Shown: in pieces, positions 34,758-44,536 of the stretch | Layout: the number at the start of each line of letters is the position of its first letter | Numbering within the stretch: position 1 is the stretch's first letter | NCBI GenBank assembly: GCA_024280455.1 | Contig: JAJRQC010000094.1 | Coordinates: 1 to 64,000, forward strand | From: Deltaproteobacteria bacterium | Lineage (GTDB): Bacteria; Desulfobacterota; Desulfobulbia; Desulfobulbales; Desulfobulbaceae | DNA: 64,000 bases | Direction: 5' to 3' | Made by a program: the position numbers and the translations under genes | Notes under the pieces: generated by a model | What the model saw: only the letters and a program-made list of their open reading frames with translations | Told to the model about the DNA's origin: nothing | Databases searched by the model: none

Positions 34758-35402
34758 CTATATGGCCTTTACCTTTCTTTTATTGTATGACACCTGCTCC
34801 ATCTGGAATGAAACCTTTCCCTTCCATGGAATAAGCATCGGTACCTGTCTGCAGTAATGCTCGTATACTGTTCCCAGCTCGCATCGTAATTTTCGTTCTT
34901 CAAGCAGGGTGCCGATAATCAGGTAAGCCGTGAGAATACATTTACCAAGCAGGCCGGCATCGGTGATCGGTTCAAGTGCCCAGAGCAAGGCGATACCGCC
35001 GCTGTACCAGGGGTGGCGGACATACTGGAGGATGCCGGAACAGCGAAAGGGAAACTGTCGGGCTGGTTTTCCCTCTTGGTATTCCCGCCACTGGGTCAAG
35101 CCGAGAAAAAAATCCATATCGTAGTTTTTTTTTCCGTACCAGAACAGGATGACGGCGTAGAGCAGGAGGAAAAACTGCACCAGTCGCAGGTACCCATGCC
35201 AGGAAAAGAGCAGTTGCTGGGGCAGGGTATACTGGTAGTAGAGGACAGGTACAAGCGAGAGGATGGAAAAGAGGATATAGCCCAGGCGGTACAGGCCAAG
35301 ATAGAGGCCGCCTTTTTTTCTGAACCAGCTGCTGACGGTTGTGGTGATCAGCAGGCTGTGCAGGATGCACCAGGTGATCCAGAGCAGGGCGAGAGAAAGC
35401 AT
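34758..35402 (-). CDS. ICMT/MddA-like membrane methyltransferase
   Basis: 214 residues with about five hydrophobic helices. The C-terminal part, with YVRHPWYSGG and LLEERKLRCELGTVYEHYCRQVPMLIP, is the signature of isoprenylcysteine carboxyl methyltransferase-like proteins, a family that includes the methanethiol methyltransferase MddA and NnrU-like proteins. The SAM-binding site lies in the RHPxYxG and E-E-R segment. Substrate unknown. Confidence 0.8.
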   Translation of the reverse strand: MLSLALLWITWCILHSLLITTTVSSWFRKKGGLYLGLYRLGYILFSILSLVPVLYYQYTLPQQLLFSWHGYLRLVQFFLLLYAVILFWYGKKNYDMDFFLGLTQWREYQEGKPARQFPFRCSGILQYVRHPWYSGGIALLWALEPITDAGLLGKCILTAYLIIGTLLEERKLRCELGTVYEHYCRQVPMLIPWKGKVSFQMEQVSYNKRKVKAI

Positions 35403-35477
35403 AAGAGGCTGTGGGGAACGGCATTCACTAGGTAAACCAGGTCGTTACCGCTGTTGCGGCAACGACCCGGTCAGGGT

Positions 35478-38117
35478 CTATTGATTTCGGAACCTGCGCA
35501 GCATGTTGGGATGATGCATTTCTTCGTCCATCTCCACGGTATGGCAGACCGCACAGCCCATGTTGGAGCCGATGGGATACGGCGTGTTCTGGTACTGCAG
35601 GGGCTGCTGGTTGTCCAGATCTTTGCCGTAGGGGTTGACGGCGGGATAGAGTGCGTGAGTAGAGTTGTGGCAGGCGCTGCAGCGCAGTTGTCCCGACTCG
35701 TCGGTACGGTTGCGAAACAACGCTGCCTCATTTACCGTCCACTGGTTAAAGGTGATGTCGTCTTCGGGAGCCTGAAAATCCACATGACAGTTCAGGCAGT
35801 CCGGCTGGTTGATCCAGGGTTGCCTGGGTTTGATATCGGCTGCGTCGGCAACCATTTCCGGCTGCAGATGTTCCATGAGTACGGCCGCCCTCTCCTTGCC
35901 GGCTTCCTGTTCCGCCCTGAGCAGGCTGATTGCGTGGTCGGCCAGAGATCCGTGGCAGTGGGTGCATTTGAGTTCAAGTGTATGGTGAATGCCCCGGAAA
36001 CTGCGGCTGGCACCGTTTGTATTTGCCGGATGACAGGCGGTGCAGGCATCGGCCCCTTGCGGGTCAAGAAAGTTGGCATGAAAGCCGTGAATGGAGGCCG
36101 ACATGTTGAGCTGTTTGCCGTTACCCGGCTGGTCAAAGCGGCTGTCGGCGTGACATTGCTGGCACAGGACAGGCTTTCCTGCTTCCGCCTGCTGCCTGAG
36201 GTCGGTTCCGGAGAGCCGGTCGTGGAGGGCCAGGATGTTGTCGGCTGTTGCAGCCGACAGACCGGCCCTGCCGTCAACCCGCCACAGACCCCCGTGGCAT
36301 GTGCTGCAGCCCATTTCAGTGGCAGTGGGGATTATGGTCTTTGTTGTTGCAAGCACCTTTCCCGCAGTATTGACGGCGGTTATGGTCATCTCTGGATAGG
36401 GCATATAGCCGCCACCGGCGGGGTAGGGCGCAACCGGCAGCAGGTCAGCGCTGAAGCCGGTTGCCTCGACTTTCATGGTGCCGGACAGCGGGTTCCCGGA
36501 AAGACCGGTATTGGGTTGTATTTTTTTGCCGTAGAGCAGCGATGCGTTGTCCCAGAATTCGATGGTTGCGGCAGGATCGGCAAAGGCCGGATCGATTGTG
36601 TACTCGATTCGCACGTTTTCGGTTACCACTTCAGGCAGTTCACCGCGTTTGATCAGCTGCGCGTGCAGGTTTGCCCCCGGGGGCAGCATCATCCAGCTCC
36701 GGCTGGCATCGGTCATGGCCTGCATGCCCATGTCAACCCAGGAGAGCAGGACGTACTCGTCTGCTGCCGGGTTAAAGGGTGGAATTTTAGCCTCGGAGAT
36801 CGGCTGGAGAGCAATGGGTTCGGTCCGGTCCCTGCGACCATTCAAACCAAAGGCGATGTAATAGGCCAGGGCCTTGGCCTCCAGCCTGGTCCCGGCAAAG
36901 GGCGGCATGTAGGGGTGAAAACGATCGATGGCACCGATCATGTTTTCCAGGCCCCAGGGCGTAAAATTTTTTGTCACCGACTTGATGTCGTTTAACGGCC
37001 CGCCGATGGAATGGCAGGAGAGGCAGAGGAGGTTGTACAGCTCTTTGCCGGAATCAAGCCGGTTTTCCCTGGTGACGTTTTTTTCCCGGGTCCATTTTGC
37101 TGTCTGCAGCACGCCCTGTTTTTGGACCGATTGCAGGTCATCCTTGAGAATGGAGTTTGAATACATATAGTTGCGGATAATATACGGTCTGCGGCCGCCT
37201 TCGCGGATGAATTCAAAGCATCCCATGTAGAGCAGGCCGATGATGACCATGACGGCGGCGGCAGTGCTGCTCATGCGGCGGGGAAGACGAATGGCCATCA
37301 GCAGTCCGCCGAGAAACAGAATGGCGGAAATAAAGATAAAACCGCTGATAAAGGGTTTCATCTCCGGCATGAGCTCAAAGATCATAGTCCGGAGTTCCGG
37401 CGGCAGGGCTGCCTTGTACCACCAGGTGGATGCGAGCAGAAGGACAAAGGGAATCAACAGGTAGAGGGCGCAGTAGCGAACCAGATGGTGGCGCAGTTCG
37501 GTATCTTTTATCCGGGTTGCGGTCAGCAGCCCGAACAGGCCGGCAAATATCAGGGCAAGAGCGGTTCGGAAAAAGAGTGCAGGCCAGAAGGTCGGATTGA
37601 AAAAACCGGACCAGAAACTGTGGTTTTCTATCCACCTGCCCGGGGTGAGCATGAAGTCGATGATCCCGTTGATGATGAAGAGTGACATCCAGGCTGCACC
37701 GAAATAGATCCAGCCCATAATAAGATGGGTTCGTCGGTCAAGGCGGTCAAAGGTGTAGGCGTAGATAAGAAGCGAAATGATTTCAAGCAGAAAAAAGACC
37801 CATTCAGCGGCCCAGCCAAACACGAAATTGTGAATGAGTACGGAGGTGGCGGCCGGGTTGAGCAGGGCGATGGTGAACCAGATGCCGACCCCGGTCATGG
37901 AACCGGCGACCATGGTCACCAGCAGGAAAAATTTTGCATGCCTGCGGACATATTCAATGATGGCGGGGTTGTCTTCCCTGTACCCTTTCCGTTCGGTCAG
38001 GACCAGAAAGAGTCCGCCGCCGACGGCAAAATGGGCGATGTAGACATGGAAGACGGCAATCAGGGCGATCAGCAGGCCGCCACCGAAGATGTCAAGGTTC
38101 CAGACCGGATAATTCAT
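35478..38117 (-). CDS. CydA-like membrane protein fused to octaheme cytochrome c
   Basis: 879 residues. Residues ~1-330 are a polytopic domain that resembles the quinol-oxidase subunit CydA: FHVYIAHFAVGGG, a MTGVGIWF loop where the usual Glu of the GxTMEF motif is missing, and WAAEWVFFLLE keeping the second Glu. The C-terminal ~500 residues face the periplasm and hold eight CxxCH haem motifs (CLSCH, CSTCH, CQQCH, CTACH, CTHCH, CLNCH, CSACH, CAVCH). It likely transfers electrons between quinones and periplasmic carriers. The stop overlaps nothing downstream; its start overlaps the next upstream gene by 4 bp. Confidence 0.85.
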   Translation of the reverse strand: MNYPVWNLDIFGGGLLIALIAVFHVYIAHFAVGGGLFLVLTERKGYREDNPAIIEYVRRHAKFFLLVTMVAGSMTGVGIWFTIALLNPAATSVLIHNFVFGWAAEWVFFLLEIISLLIYAYTFDRLDRRTHLIMGWIYFGAAWMSLFIINGIIDFMLTPGRWIENHSFWSGFFNPTFWPALFFRTALALIFAGLFGLLTATRIKDTELRHHLVRYCALYLLIPFVLLLASTWWYKAALPPELRTMIFELMPEMKPFISGFIFISAILFLGGLLMAIRLPRRMSSTAAAVMVIIGLLYMGCFEFIREGGRRPYIIRNYMYSNSILKDDLQSVQKQGVLQTAKWTREKNVTRENRLDSGKELYNLLCLSCHSIGGPLNDIKSVTKNFTPWGLENMIGAIDRFHPYMPPFAGTRLEAKALAYYIAFGLNGRRDRTEPIALQPISEAKIPPFNPAADEYVLLSWVDMGMQAMTDASRSWMMLPPGANLHAQLIKRGELPEVVTENVRIEYTIDPAFADPAATIEFWDNASLLYGKKIQPNTGLSGNPLSGTMKVEATGFSADLLPVAPYPAGGGYMPYPEMTITAVNTAGKVLATTKTIIPTATEMGCSTCHGGLWRVDGRAGLSAATADNILALHDRLSGTDLRQQAEAGKPVLCQQCHADSRFDQPGNGKQLNMSASIHGFHANFLDPQGADACTACHPANTNGASRSFRGIHHTLELKCTHCHGSLADHAISLLRAEQEAGKERAAVLMEHLQPEMVADAADIKPRQPWINQPDCLNCHVDFQAPEDDITFNQWTVNEAALFRNRTDESGQLRCSACHNSTHALYPAVNPYGKDLDNQQPLQYQNTPYPIGSNMGCAVCHTVEMDEEMHHPNMLRRFRNQ

Positions 38118-39193
38118 GACTGTACCTCCTTGCTGTCAAAGGCGGCATAGGTTGTCTTCAGCATCCAGCCGACAAGTACCAGCCCTGCTGCAAAGAAGAG
38201 CAGGAAGAGGATAAATGGTGACCAGTCCGACTGGACGGTGAGTTCCGTGGGCGAAAACCAGGGCCTGAGATAGGAGGCCCGCAGGAACTCACGCACCAGT
38301 ACCATGAACAGCAGGGTGGCCAGGGTCAGACCCGCCGCAGGCAGAGGACGATAGCGCATGGCGGCGATTACCGCCAGGACGGCGGTAATCAGGGCAAGGA
38401 CCAGAAAGAATGCAAACAGACCGCCGATAAGGGTGGAGGGGATGATGAGCCCTTTGGGCAGAGAGCCGAGAAACCAGAAGCCAATTGCAAAGTTGACGAA
38501 GGTTGCCCCGGCAAACCAGTTGCAGCCGTATTGAATCCACCTTGAGCTCTCCTTGTGCCCCCGGGAGGATTTATAGGTGTAGAACAGGGCAATGGCAAGG
38601 CCGCCGACCGCAACCGCCGAAGTGACGAAGTGGAGGTAGCGGGGAATGAGGGTCGGGTCGCCGAAGTTGAGCAGAAAACCGTCCGGGTGGTCAAAAAACC
38701 GGACCCACGATTCGGGGTGGAGCATCAGGGTCATGGTGTTGCTGAGAAAAAAGCCGATACAGAGGAGCGAGACCATGGTGATTCCGGAGGTGATCATCCG
38801 GCCCGCCCGCATGGTTTTATAGCGATAGGCATTGATGTAGGCCGAGTAATAGGCAATGATCAGCAGCAGGAAGATGGAGAGCCAGAAGGTGCCCAGAAGC
38901 ATGGAGCCGACATAAAGGAAGTGGCCGTATAAAACCTGGGCAAAGAGCAGAGGGGCAATGCCGAGGTTAACGGCCAGGGCAATGATATAGGGAAGTTTCT
39001 TTGAAATTTCCCGGGTAACCGGCAGGGAATCCCCCTCTGATGAAAAATGGTGGATAAAGGTGATGATGGCCGTGCCCAGCATGGTGTCCATGGCCAGGAC
39101 ATGCAGGTAAAAGGTCGAGGTTAGAAGGATTTGGAAGCAGCCCCAGCCAACGGGGATCTGGTCGGGAGTTGGAATGAGAGTGGCCGGATCCAT
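38114..39193 (-). CDS. Second CydA-like membrane protein
   Basis: 359 residues with about nine membrane helices. GWGCFQILLTSTFYLHVLAMD, VNLGIAPLLFAQVLYGHFLYVG and ISGITMVSLL-like stretches place it in the cytochrome bd superfamily near CydA. No CydB gene is present. It overlaps the octaheme fusion gene by 4 bp, so the two proteins probably form a heterodimer of two CydA-like subunits. Histidines in the first helices could ligate haem b. Oxygen reduction is doubtful because of the replaced glutamate in the partner. Confidence 0.8.
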   Translation of the reverse strand: MDPATLIPTPDQIPVGWGCFQILLTSTFYLHVLAMDTMLGTAIITFIHHFSSEGDSLPVTREISKKLPYIIALAVNLGIAPLLFAQVLYGHFLYVGSMLLGTFWLSIFLLLIIAYYSAYINAYRYKTMRAGRMITSGITMVSLLCIGFFLSNTMTLMLHPESWVRFFDHPDGFLLNFGDPTLIPRYLHFVTSAVAVGGLAIALFYTYKSSRGHKESSRWIQYGCNWFAGATFVNFAIGFWFLGSLPKGLIIPSTLIGGLFAFFLVLALITAVLAVIAAMRYRPLPAAGLTLATLLFMVLVREFLRASYLRPWFSPTELTVQSDWSPFILFLLFFAAGLVLVGWMLKTTYAAFDSKEVQS

Positions 39194-39221
39194 GGAAATC
39201 TCCTTGGCTGAGGATGGGGGG

Positions 39222-39413
39222 TTACTCCTTTATCTCAATACATTTTTCAGGGCAGAACGCTGCCGCCTGATAAACGTCATCGGTTACAGGCGGGTTGACC
39301 CGGATCAGCTCGGCTTTTTCCGATACCGGATCCATGCGGAAAACCTGCGGACACATTTCTGCGCAGGTGGCACAGCCGCTGCAGAGGTAGGAGTCGATGA
39401 TAATCTCGGTCAT
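39222..39413 (-). CDS. [4Fe-4S] ferredoxin
   Basis: 63 residues with CSGCATCAEMCP (C11, C14, C17, C21) and a closing FCPEKCIEI motif. This matches single-cluster [4Fe-4S] ferredoxins with three CxxC-spaced ligands plus a distal Cys. It is 28 bp upstream of the CydA-like genes on the same strand, so it may be co-transcribed, though it is cytoplasmic and the octaheme domain is periplasmic. Confidence 0.85.
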   Translation of the reverse strand: MTEIIIDSYLCSGCATCAEMCPQVFRMDPVSEKAELIRVNPPVTDDVYQAAAFCPEKCIEIKE

Positions 39414-39542
39414 TTTTTAAGGGAAGGTGATAAATGATTCTTTGAGTAATATTATCATATTTACTGCCCGGAATCAAAGGAAAAGTAGGCAGTTATGTGG
39501 GGCAGTAGGCGGATGGTGAGCCGTGACGGCCGGGTCGCCCGG

Positions 39543-40973
39543 TCAGCATCCGCATCCAGACAGGGCGTCTTTTTGAAAGTTTCGGTCCGGCTCAATGGGA
39601 TACTTGCCATTAAAGCAGGCCAGGCAGAAGTTCTCCGGTCCGAGCCCGGTGGCCTCGACCAGTCCGTCGATGCTCAGGTAGGTGAGTGAGTCCAGTCCCA
39701 GGTGAGCGGCAATTTCGGCAACACTGTTTTTAGCGGCAATCAGTTCCTTGTTGGAGGGGAAATCAATGCCGTAAAAACAGGGATTGACGGTCGGCGGGCA
39801 GGAAACCAGCATGTGTACTTCCTTGGCACCCACATCCCGCAGGGCGCGAACTCTGCTCCTGCCGGTTGTGCCCCTGATAATGGAATCCTCGACAATGATT
39901 ACCCGCTTGCCTTTAAGCAGTGAACGGACCGGGTTCAGTTTGACCCGAACGGAGAACTCGCGCATGGCCTGGGATGGCTGGATAAAAGTACGTCCCACGT
40001 AATGGTTGCGGATCATGCCCATCTCCAGGGGAATACCCGAGGCCTGGGAATAGCCGATAGCAGCGTAGTTGCCGGAATCGGGAAAGGGCATGACAAAGTC
40101 GGCGTCTATTTTTGCCTCTCTGGCCAGAATTTTTCCCATTCGTTTACGGGCCTCATAGACATTGAAGCCGAATACATCGCTGTCGGGGCGGGCAAAGTAG
40201 ACCTGTTCAAAGATACAGTAACTCTTTTGCCGCGGCGACCAGGGGAAGATGGATTCCAGGCCGTTCTCATTGATGATCAGGACTTCGCCCGGTTCAATAT
40301 CACGCTGGTATTGGGCCTCTATCAGGTCGAGGGCGCAGGTCTCCGAGGCAACCACGTAGGCGCCGTCTCCCAGGCGTCCCAGGCAGAGAGGGCGGAATCC
40401 GTTGGGATCACGCACCGCGATCATGGAGTCTTTTGTCATCAGGAGCAGGGAGTACGCACCGCGGATACAGGCAAAGGTCTCCTTGATGGCCTTGGCCATT
40501 CCCATGTCCAGCGTTCGTGCCAGCAGGTGGATTACGATTTCGCTGTCCATGGTGGTCTGGAAGATTGAGCCTTTTTTTTCAAGATGTTTACGCAGATCCA
40601 CAGCGTTGACCAGGTTGCCGTTATGGGCAACCGCCAGCGGCATACCTTGGTAGGTTACCATAAAGGGCTGGGTGTTGATGATATTGGACTCGCCGGTTGT
40701 CGAATACCGGACGTGACCGACGGCCAGATGCCCGGCCAGCCGTTTCAGGTGAGATTCTGTAAAGACTTCGGAGACCAGCCCCATGTCCTTGTGCAGAACC
40801 ATCCTGTTTCCGTCACCGGCAACAATTCCGGCACTCTCCTGTCCCCTGTGTTGCAGGGCGTAGAGCCCGAAATAGGCGAGTTTTGCAGCATCTTCATGGC
40901 CATAAATACCACAGATGCCACATTCATGTGTTGGTCTGGTTGATTCGGTCTCATTGGAAATAATATGCTTCAT
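39543..40973 (-). CDS. purF: Amidophosphoribosyltransferase PurF
   Basis: About 476 residues from the ATG at 40973; a TTG at 41069 would add 32 poorly conserved residues. A 17-residue propeptide precedes C18 (ECGICGIYG), the catalytic nucleophile freed by processing in this class. The PRPP loop VIIVEDSIIRGTTGR and GLYALQHRGQESAGI are clear. The cysteine-rich C-terminus (ALSGCGC) and class suggest an Fe-S form like that of Bacillus. Catalyses the first step of purine synthesis. Confidence 0.95.
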   Translation of the reverse strand: MKHIISNETESTRPTHECGICGIYGHEDAAKLAYFGLYALQHRGQESAGIVAGDGNRMVLHKDMGLVSEVFTESHLKRLAGHLAVGHVRYSTTGESNIINTQPFMVTYQGMPLAVAHNGNLVNAVDLRKHLEKKGSIFQTTMDSEIVIHLLARTLDMGMAKAIKETFACIRGAYSLLLMTKDSMIAVRDPNGFRPLCLGRLGDGAYVVASETCALDLIEAQYQRDIEPGEVLIINENGLESIFPWSPRQKSYCIFEQVYFARPDSDVFGFNVYEARKRMGKILAREAKIDADFVMPFPDSGNYAAIGYSQASGIPLEMGMIRNHYVGRTFIQPSQAMREFSVRVKLNPVRSLLKGKRVIIVEDSIIRGTTGRSRVRALRDVGAKEVHMLVSCPPTVNPCFYGIDFPSNKELIAAKNSVAEIAAHLGLDSLTYLSIDGLVEATGLGPENFCLACFNGKYPIEPDRNFQKDALSGCGC

Positions 40974-41120
40974 CTGCTCTGCAACCTGCGTTGTACCGAA
41001 AATTGTCGGTGTCGAAAACAACCTCGCCACCGACGGCAGAGAGATTGTAACTCGTTGTATTTCATTCAATACAGTGCAAATAATCTTTTAGACTTTATTG
41101 GAGTCCATCAAAATTGAGAA

Positions 41121-41205
41121 GGCACAAAGAGGATGATTCTTTGTGCCCTTAAAGAAAAAATGACTGTATAGGGATTCTGTTCAAAACAGATTCCAGCTTT
41201 TTTTT
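41121..41205 (+). terminator. Two hairpins upstream of selD, the second terminator-like
   Basis: First: GGCACAAAGA / TCTTTGTGCC, a perfect 10-bp stem (41121-41147). Second: GGATTCTGTT-CAA-AACAGATTCC with one mismatch, then AGC and eight T (41172-41205), a good intrinsic terminator on the plus strand. No plus-strand gene ends upstream, so these may belong to a selD leader or to a short unrecognised RNA. Confidence 0.6.
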
Positions 41206-41313
41206 CAACAAAATATACGGACATTGTGGAGAATAAGATAGAATCTATGGTATAAGAAGCTTGTTCTGCAGGTTAATCTGGACAACGCCCTTTTTTTATT
41301 TTAATCGGAAATT

Positions 41314-42372
41314 ATGCGACAACAGGAACAAACGCCCCTGACGGCAACGGTGAAAGCCGCCGGTTGAGCGGCCAAGCTTGGCCCGGGGGACCTGAGCCGA
41401 ATACTATGTGGTCTGCAGCTGCCGACCGATGTCAACCTTATCGTCGGGTCGGAAACCTGCGATGATGCCGGGGTGTATCGTCTCAATGAGACCACGGCCC
41501 TGATCCAGACCCTTGATTTTTTTACGCCCATTGTTGATGACCCCTATGATTTCGGTCGCATAACCGCCGCCAATGCCCTTTCCGATGTCTATGCCATGGG
41601 GGGGCGTCCTCTCTTGTGTATGAACATCCTTGCCTGTCCGGTGGGCGAGATGGATGATCAGGTTTTTCGTGATGTGGTCGAGGGCGGACTGGCCAAGATC
41701 AAGGAGGCCGGGGCACTGCTGGTCGGTGGTCATACCATAGAAGATGCCGAACTGAAATACGGGCTCTCTGTAACCGGTCTTGTTCATCCTGACCGGGTTC
41801 TGCTCAATTCAGGGTCCAGGGCCGGTGACGTGCTGGTTCTCACCAAGCCGCTGGGGACGGGGATTTTATCAACGGCCATTAAGGGCGGGCTTGCCGGTGG
41901 TGATGTTGAGAAACTGATAGTTGACACCATGGCTACCCTGAACCGGCTGCCGGCGGAACTTGTGCAGGAAGAAAAAATTCCGGTCCACAGCTGCACTGAT
42001 ATAACCGGGTTTGGACTCCTTGGTCATCTGCATGAAATGGCTGAGGCATCCGGAGTCTCAATGATTCTCAACCGCTCCCGGCTCCCTGTTCTTTCAGGAA
42101 CTTTGGATTTTGCCGACATGGGCATTATCCCCGAGGGTGCGCACGCCAACCGTTCTTTTTATCGGAAATGGGTGGACTGCGGCAGCGATGAGGCGGACGG
42201 CCTTGAAATGGTCTGTTATGACCCTCAGACCTCGGGCGGCCTGCTTTTTTCCATGCCGTCTGCTGCAGCCGGGCAGTTGCTTTCCGGCCTGGAGAAAATC
42301 GGCTATGGCCTGGAAAGCCGGATTATCGGCGAGGTCGTTGAAGGGAAATCCGGTTATATCGTCCTGCGCTGA
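41314..42372 (+). CDS. selD: Selenide, water dikinase (selenoprotein)
   Basis: The frame from ATG 41314 runs to 42372 with one in-frame TGA at 41365-41367 (codon 18), in the context KAAG-U-AAKLGPGDL, exactly where SelD has its active-site Cys or Sec. Protein of 352 residues including Sec. Downstream motifs: SETCDDAGVYRL, DFFTPIVDDPYDFG, GGHTIEDAELKYG and CTDITGFGLLGHL. It makes selenophosphate from selenide and ATP, so the host must decode UGA as Sec. Calling the gene from the ATG at 41473 would lose 53 residues, including the active site. Confidence 0.95.
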
Positions 42373-42452
42373 ATACAAACGTTCGTACATTCACAGCCGT
42401 GCCCGTTGTTGAACCGGAGTTATTTTTCGGCTATTGATGGAGATCCTCTGTA

Positions 42453-43589
42453 ATGAAAACAAGGTCGTCGCATTTTCTCTTGAGTTGTGGCCTCTTTTTT
42501 TCCCTGTTCCTGTTTCCTCTCTTTTGCTCCGCCGGCAATGTGTACAAGATATTTATTGTCCACAGCTATGAAGCCGAAAATGTCTGCGGCTGGCCCCAGG
42601 AGCGCGGAATTCTGGAAGGGCTTGCTGAACAGGGATTTACCGAGGGGAACAATTTGCAGGTAGAACGGTTTTATATGGATACCAAGCGGGTCCATACAAC
42701 CCCGGAACAGATCGCCGCCCAGGGACGAGCCGCCCTTGCGGCGATCAAAAAAATGCAGCCGGATGTCGTGGTCACCCTGGACGACAATGCCGCCCGCATG
42801 GTTATGCTGCCGCTGGTGGACAGTGAGGTGCCTGTGGTTTTTTCCGGCATCAACAATACGCCGGAATGGTACAACAGCCGTAAACAGTTTATGAACAGCC
42901 GGAAAAGGCCGGGACATAATGTCACCGGCGTCTATGAAAAACTGCATATGGCCAAATCCCTGCAGGTTATGAAAGCGGTGCTGCCGGATCTTAAACGTAT
43001 CGTTATTCTAGTGGATGATTCTCCCACCGGCCTGGCCATGCAGAAACAGGTTGCGGCGGAACTGGCAGGCAACAGCGGCGATATTCTGTACAGTTTCCGG
43101 CAGGCCGGTGATTTTTCCGAGTACAAGCGGATCATCCGGCAGATTAACAGTAATCCAGCCATAGGTTCGTATTATCCGGCCTGCAGCAAGCTTGATGATG
43201 GTGCCCGCGGGGTCGCGACCGTGCCGGAAATTATCGCCTGGAGTCTTTCCCATTCCACCAAGCCGGCCATGGCGGTTAATTACAGCTTTTCCCGGTTGGG
43301 GCTTTTCGGAGGGGCATCGGTCAATTTTCCGGCCATGGGGCGGCAGGCAGCGCTTAAAATAGCAGCGATCCTCACCGGTACCAGGGCCGGAAATATTCCG
43401 GTGGAGGACGCTGAAGATTATGCCATTGTTTTTAATCTGGCCCGGGCAAGACAGATCGGGATCAGTATACCCGTCGATCTGCTTGGAGCCGCTGATCAGG
43501 TATACAACACCATGGAACTCGGTGGCCCAATGCTCCAGCCCCAGGTCATGATCATTCGCAGCCGGGGAAAAAGAGTGATGAGGCCCTGA
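42453..43589 (+). CDS. Periplasmic ABC-type binding protein, first domain
   Basis: 378 residues: a signal peptide (FLLSCGLFFSLFLFPLFCSAG), then a PF04392-type ABC transporter substrate-binding fold (IFIVHSYEAENVCGWPQERG, DVVVTLDDNAARMVMLPLV, VPVVFSGINNTPEW, GHNVTGVYEKL). The reading frame then meets TGA at 43587-43589 just after an AAAAA run (43568-43572). Adding one base there would join it to the following domain. It probably senses a small molecule for the histidine kinase downstream. Confidence 0.82.
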   Translation: MKTRSSHFLLSCGLFFSLFLFPLFCSAGNVYKIFIVHSYEAENVCGWPQERGILEGLAEQGFTEGNNLQVERFYMDTKRVHTTPEQIAAQGRAALAAIKKMQPDVVVTLDDNAARMVMLPLVDSEVPVVFSGINNTPEWYNSRKQFMNSRKRPGHNVTGVYEKLHMAKSLQVMKAVLPDLKRIVILVDDSPTGLAMQKQVAAELAGNSGDILYSFRQAGDFSEYKRIIRQINSNPAIGSYYPACSKLDDGARGVATVPEIIAWSLSHSTKPAMAVNYSFSRLGLFGGASVNFPAMGRQAALKIAAILTGTRAGNIPVEDAEDYAIVFNLARARQIGISIPVDLLGAADQVYNTMELGGPMLQPQVMIIRSRGKRVMRP

Positions 43590-44536
43590 TCGAACGGGGG
43601 ATATTTGACGAACTGGAAAAGGTCGGCTGGCTGGCCGACCGAACGTTCAAGGTCCAGCACCATTCTCTCCACGTAGAGAACATCTCGTCACAGGAGAAAC
43701 TGCGCAAGCGCGCTGCTCAGGCCCTGGATACCGTCTACCGTCTCAAACCCGATGTAGTGATCGTTCTCGGGGATGCTGCGGCGAGCGAGATTATGCCGCC
43801 TCTGGTCGATTCGGCCTATCCGGTGATTTTTGGCGGAGTCCATGCACCGCTCTCTTATTATCGGCGGAAGACTTCGGACCGCAAGGGTCTGTTTCCCGGA
43901 AAGAATGTGACCGGTGTCGTCAGTGCCTTTAATTATGTAAAGACTCTGGAAGCTTTGCATATCATGCTTCCCGAGGTCCATCGGATAGTGGTTGTCCATT
44001 CCGGTGTCTGGTCCTGGCTTGATGCTATTGCCAGGGATTTCCTCCTCAAGATCCGTACGAATTACAGGGGGAGCGGTTTCCCGGATATTCGTTTTGAGCG
44101 TGTCACCACTCTTGGTGAGTTTCAACAGGCGATCAGCCGTTTGGATGCCGACCCCGAAGTTGATGTATTAAGTGCCATGCTTCCTGTTGGTCTGCGTCGT
44201 GAAGATGGTTGGACGGCGTCGAGGCAACAGGTCTTAGACTGGCTTTTTGCCCATCAGAACAAGCCCGGCTTTACCTTTTCAGTCAGTGGTGTGCGGCGCG
44301 GTTTTCTGGTCTCTGCGGCGGCCGACCCGGAGAGCATCGGCAGGCAGCTCGGCCGTCAGCTGATCCGGATTTTTGCCGGAGAACTGCCGGCCGAGATACC
44401 CATTGAGCGTCCGGCTGAGAGCGGACTTTATCTGAATCAGGCCCGGGCCAGTCAGCTTGGAATACAGATTCCGGTGGATATTTTTGAGGCGGCCAGACAG
44501 GTATACACTACCATGGCGCCGGTAACTGTCCAGTGA
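43574..44536 (+). pseudogene. Second binding-protein domain, cut off by frameshift
   Basis: About 320 codons of a second PF04392-like domain (KPDVVIVLGDAAASEIMPP, VIFGGVHAPLSYY, KNVTGVVSAFNYVKTLE). It repeats the order of motifs in the first domain but has no ATG, GTG or TTG start before 43757 (a GTG inside the fold) and no signal peptide of its own. With a single added base near 43570 the two domains become one exported tandem protein. Ends 4 bp into the histidine kinase gene. Confidence 0.75.
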
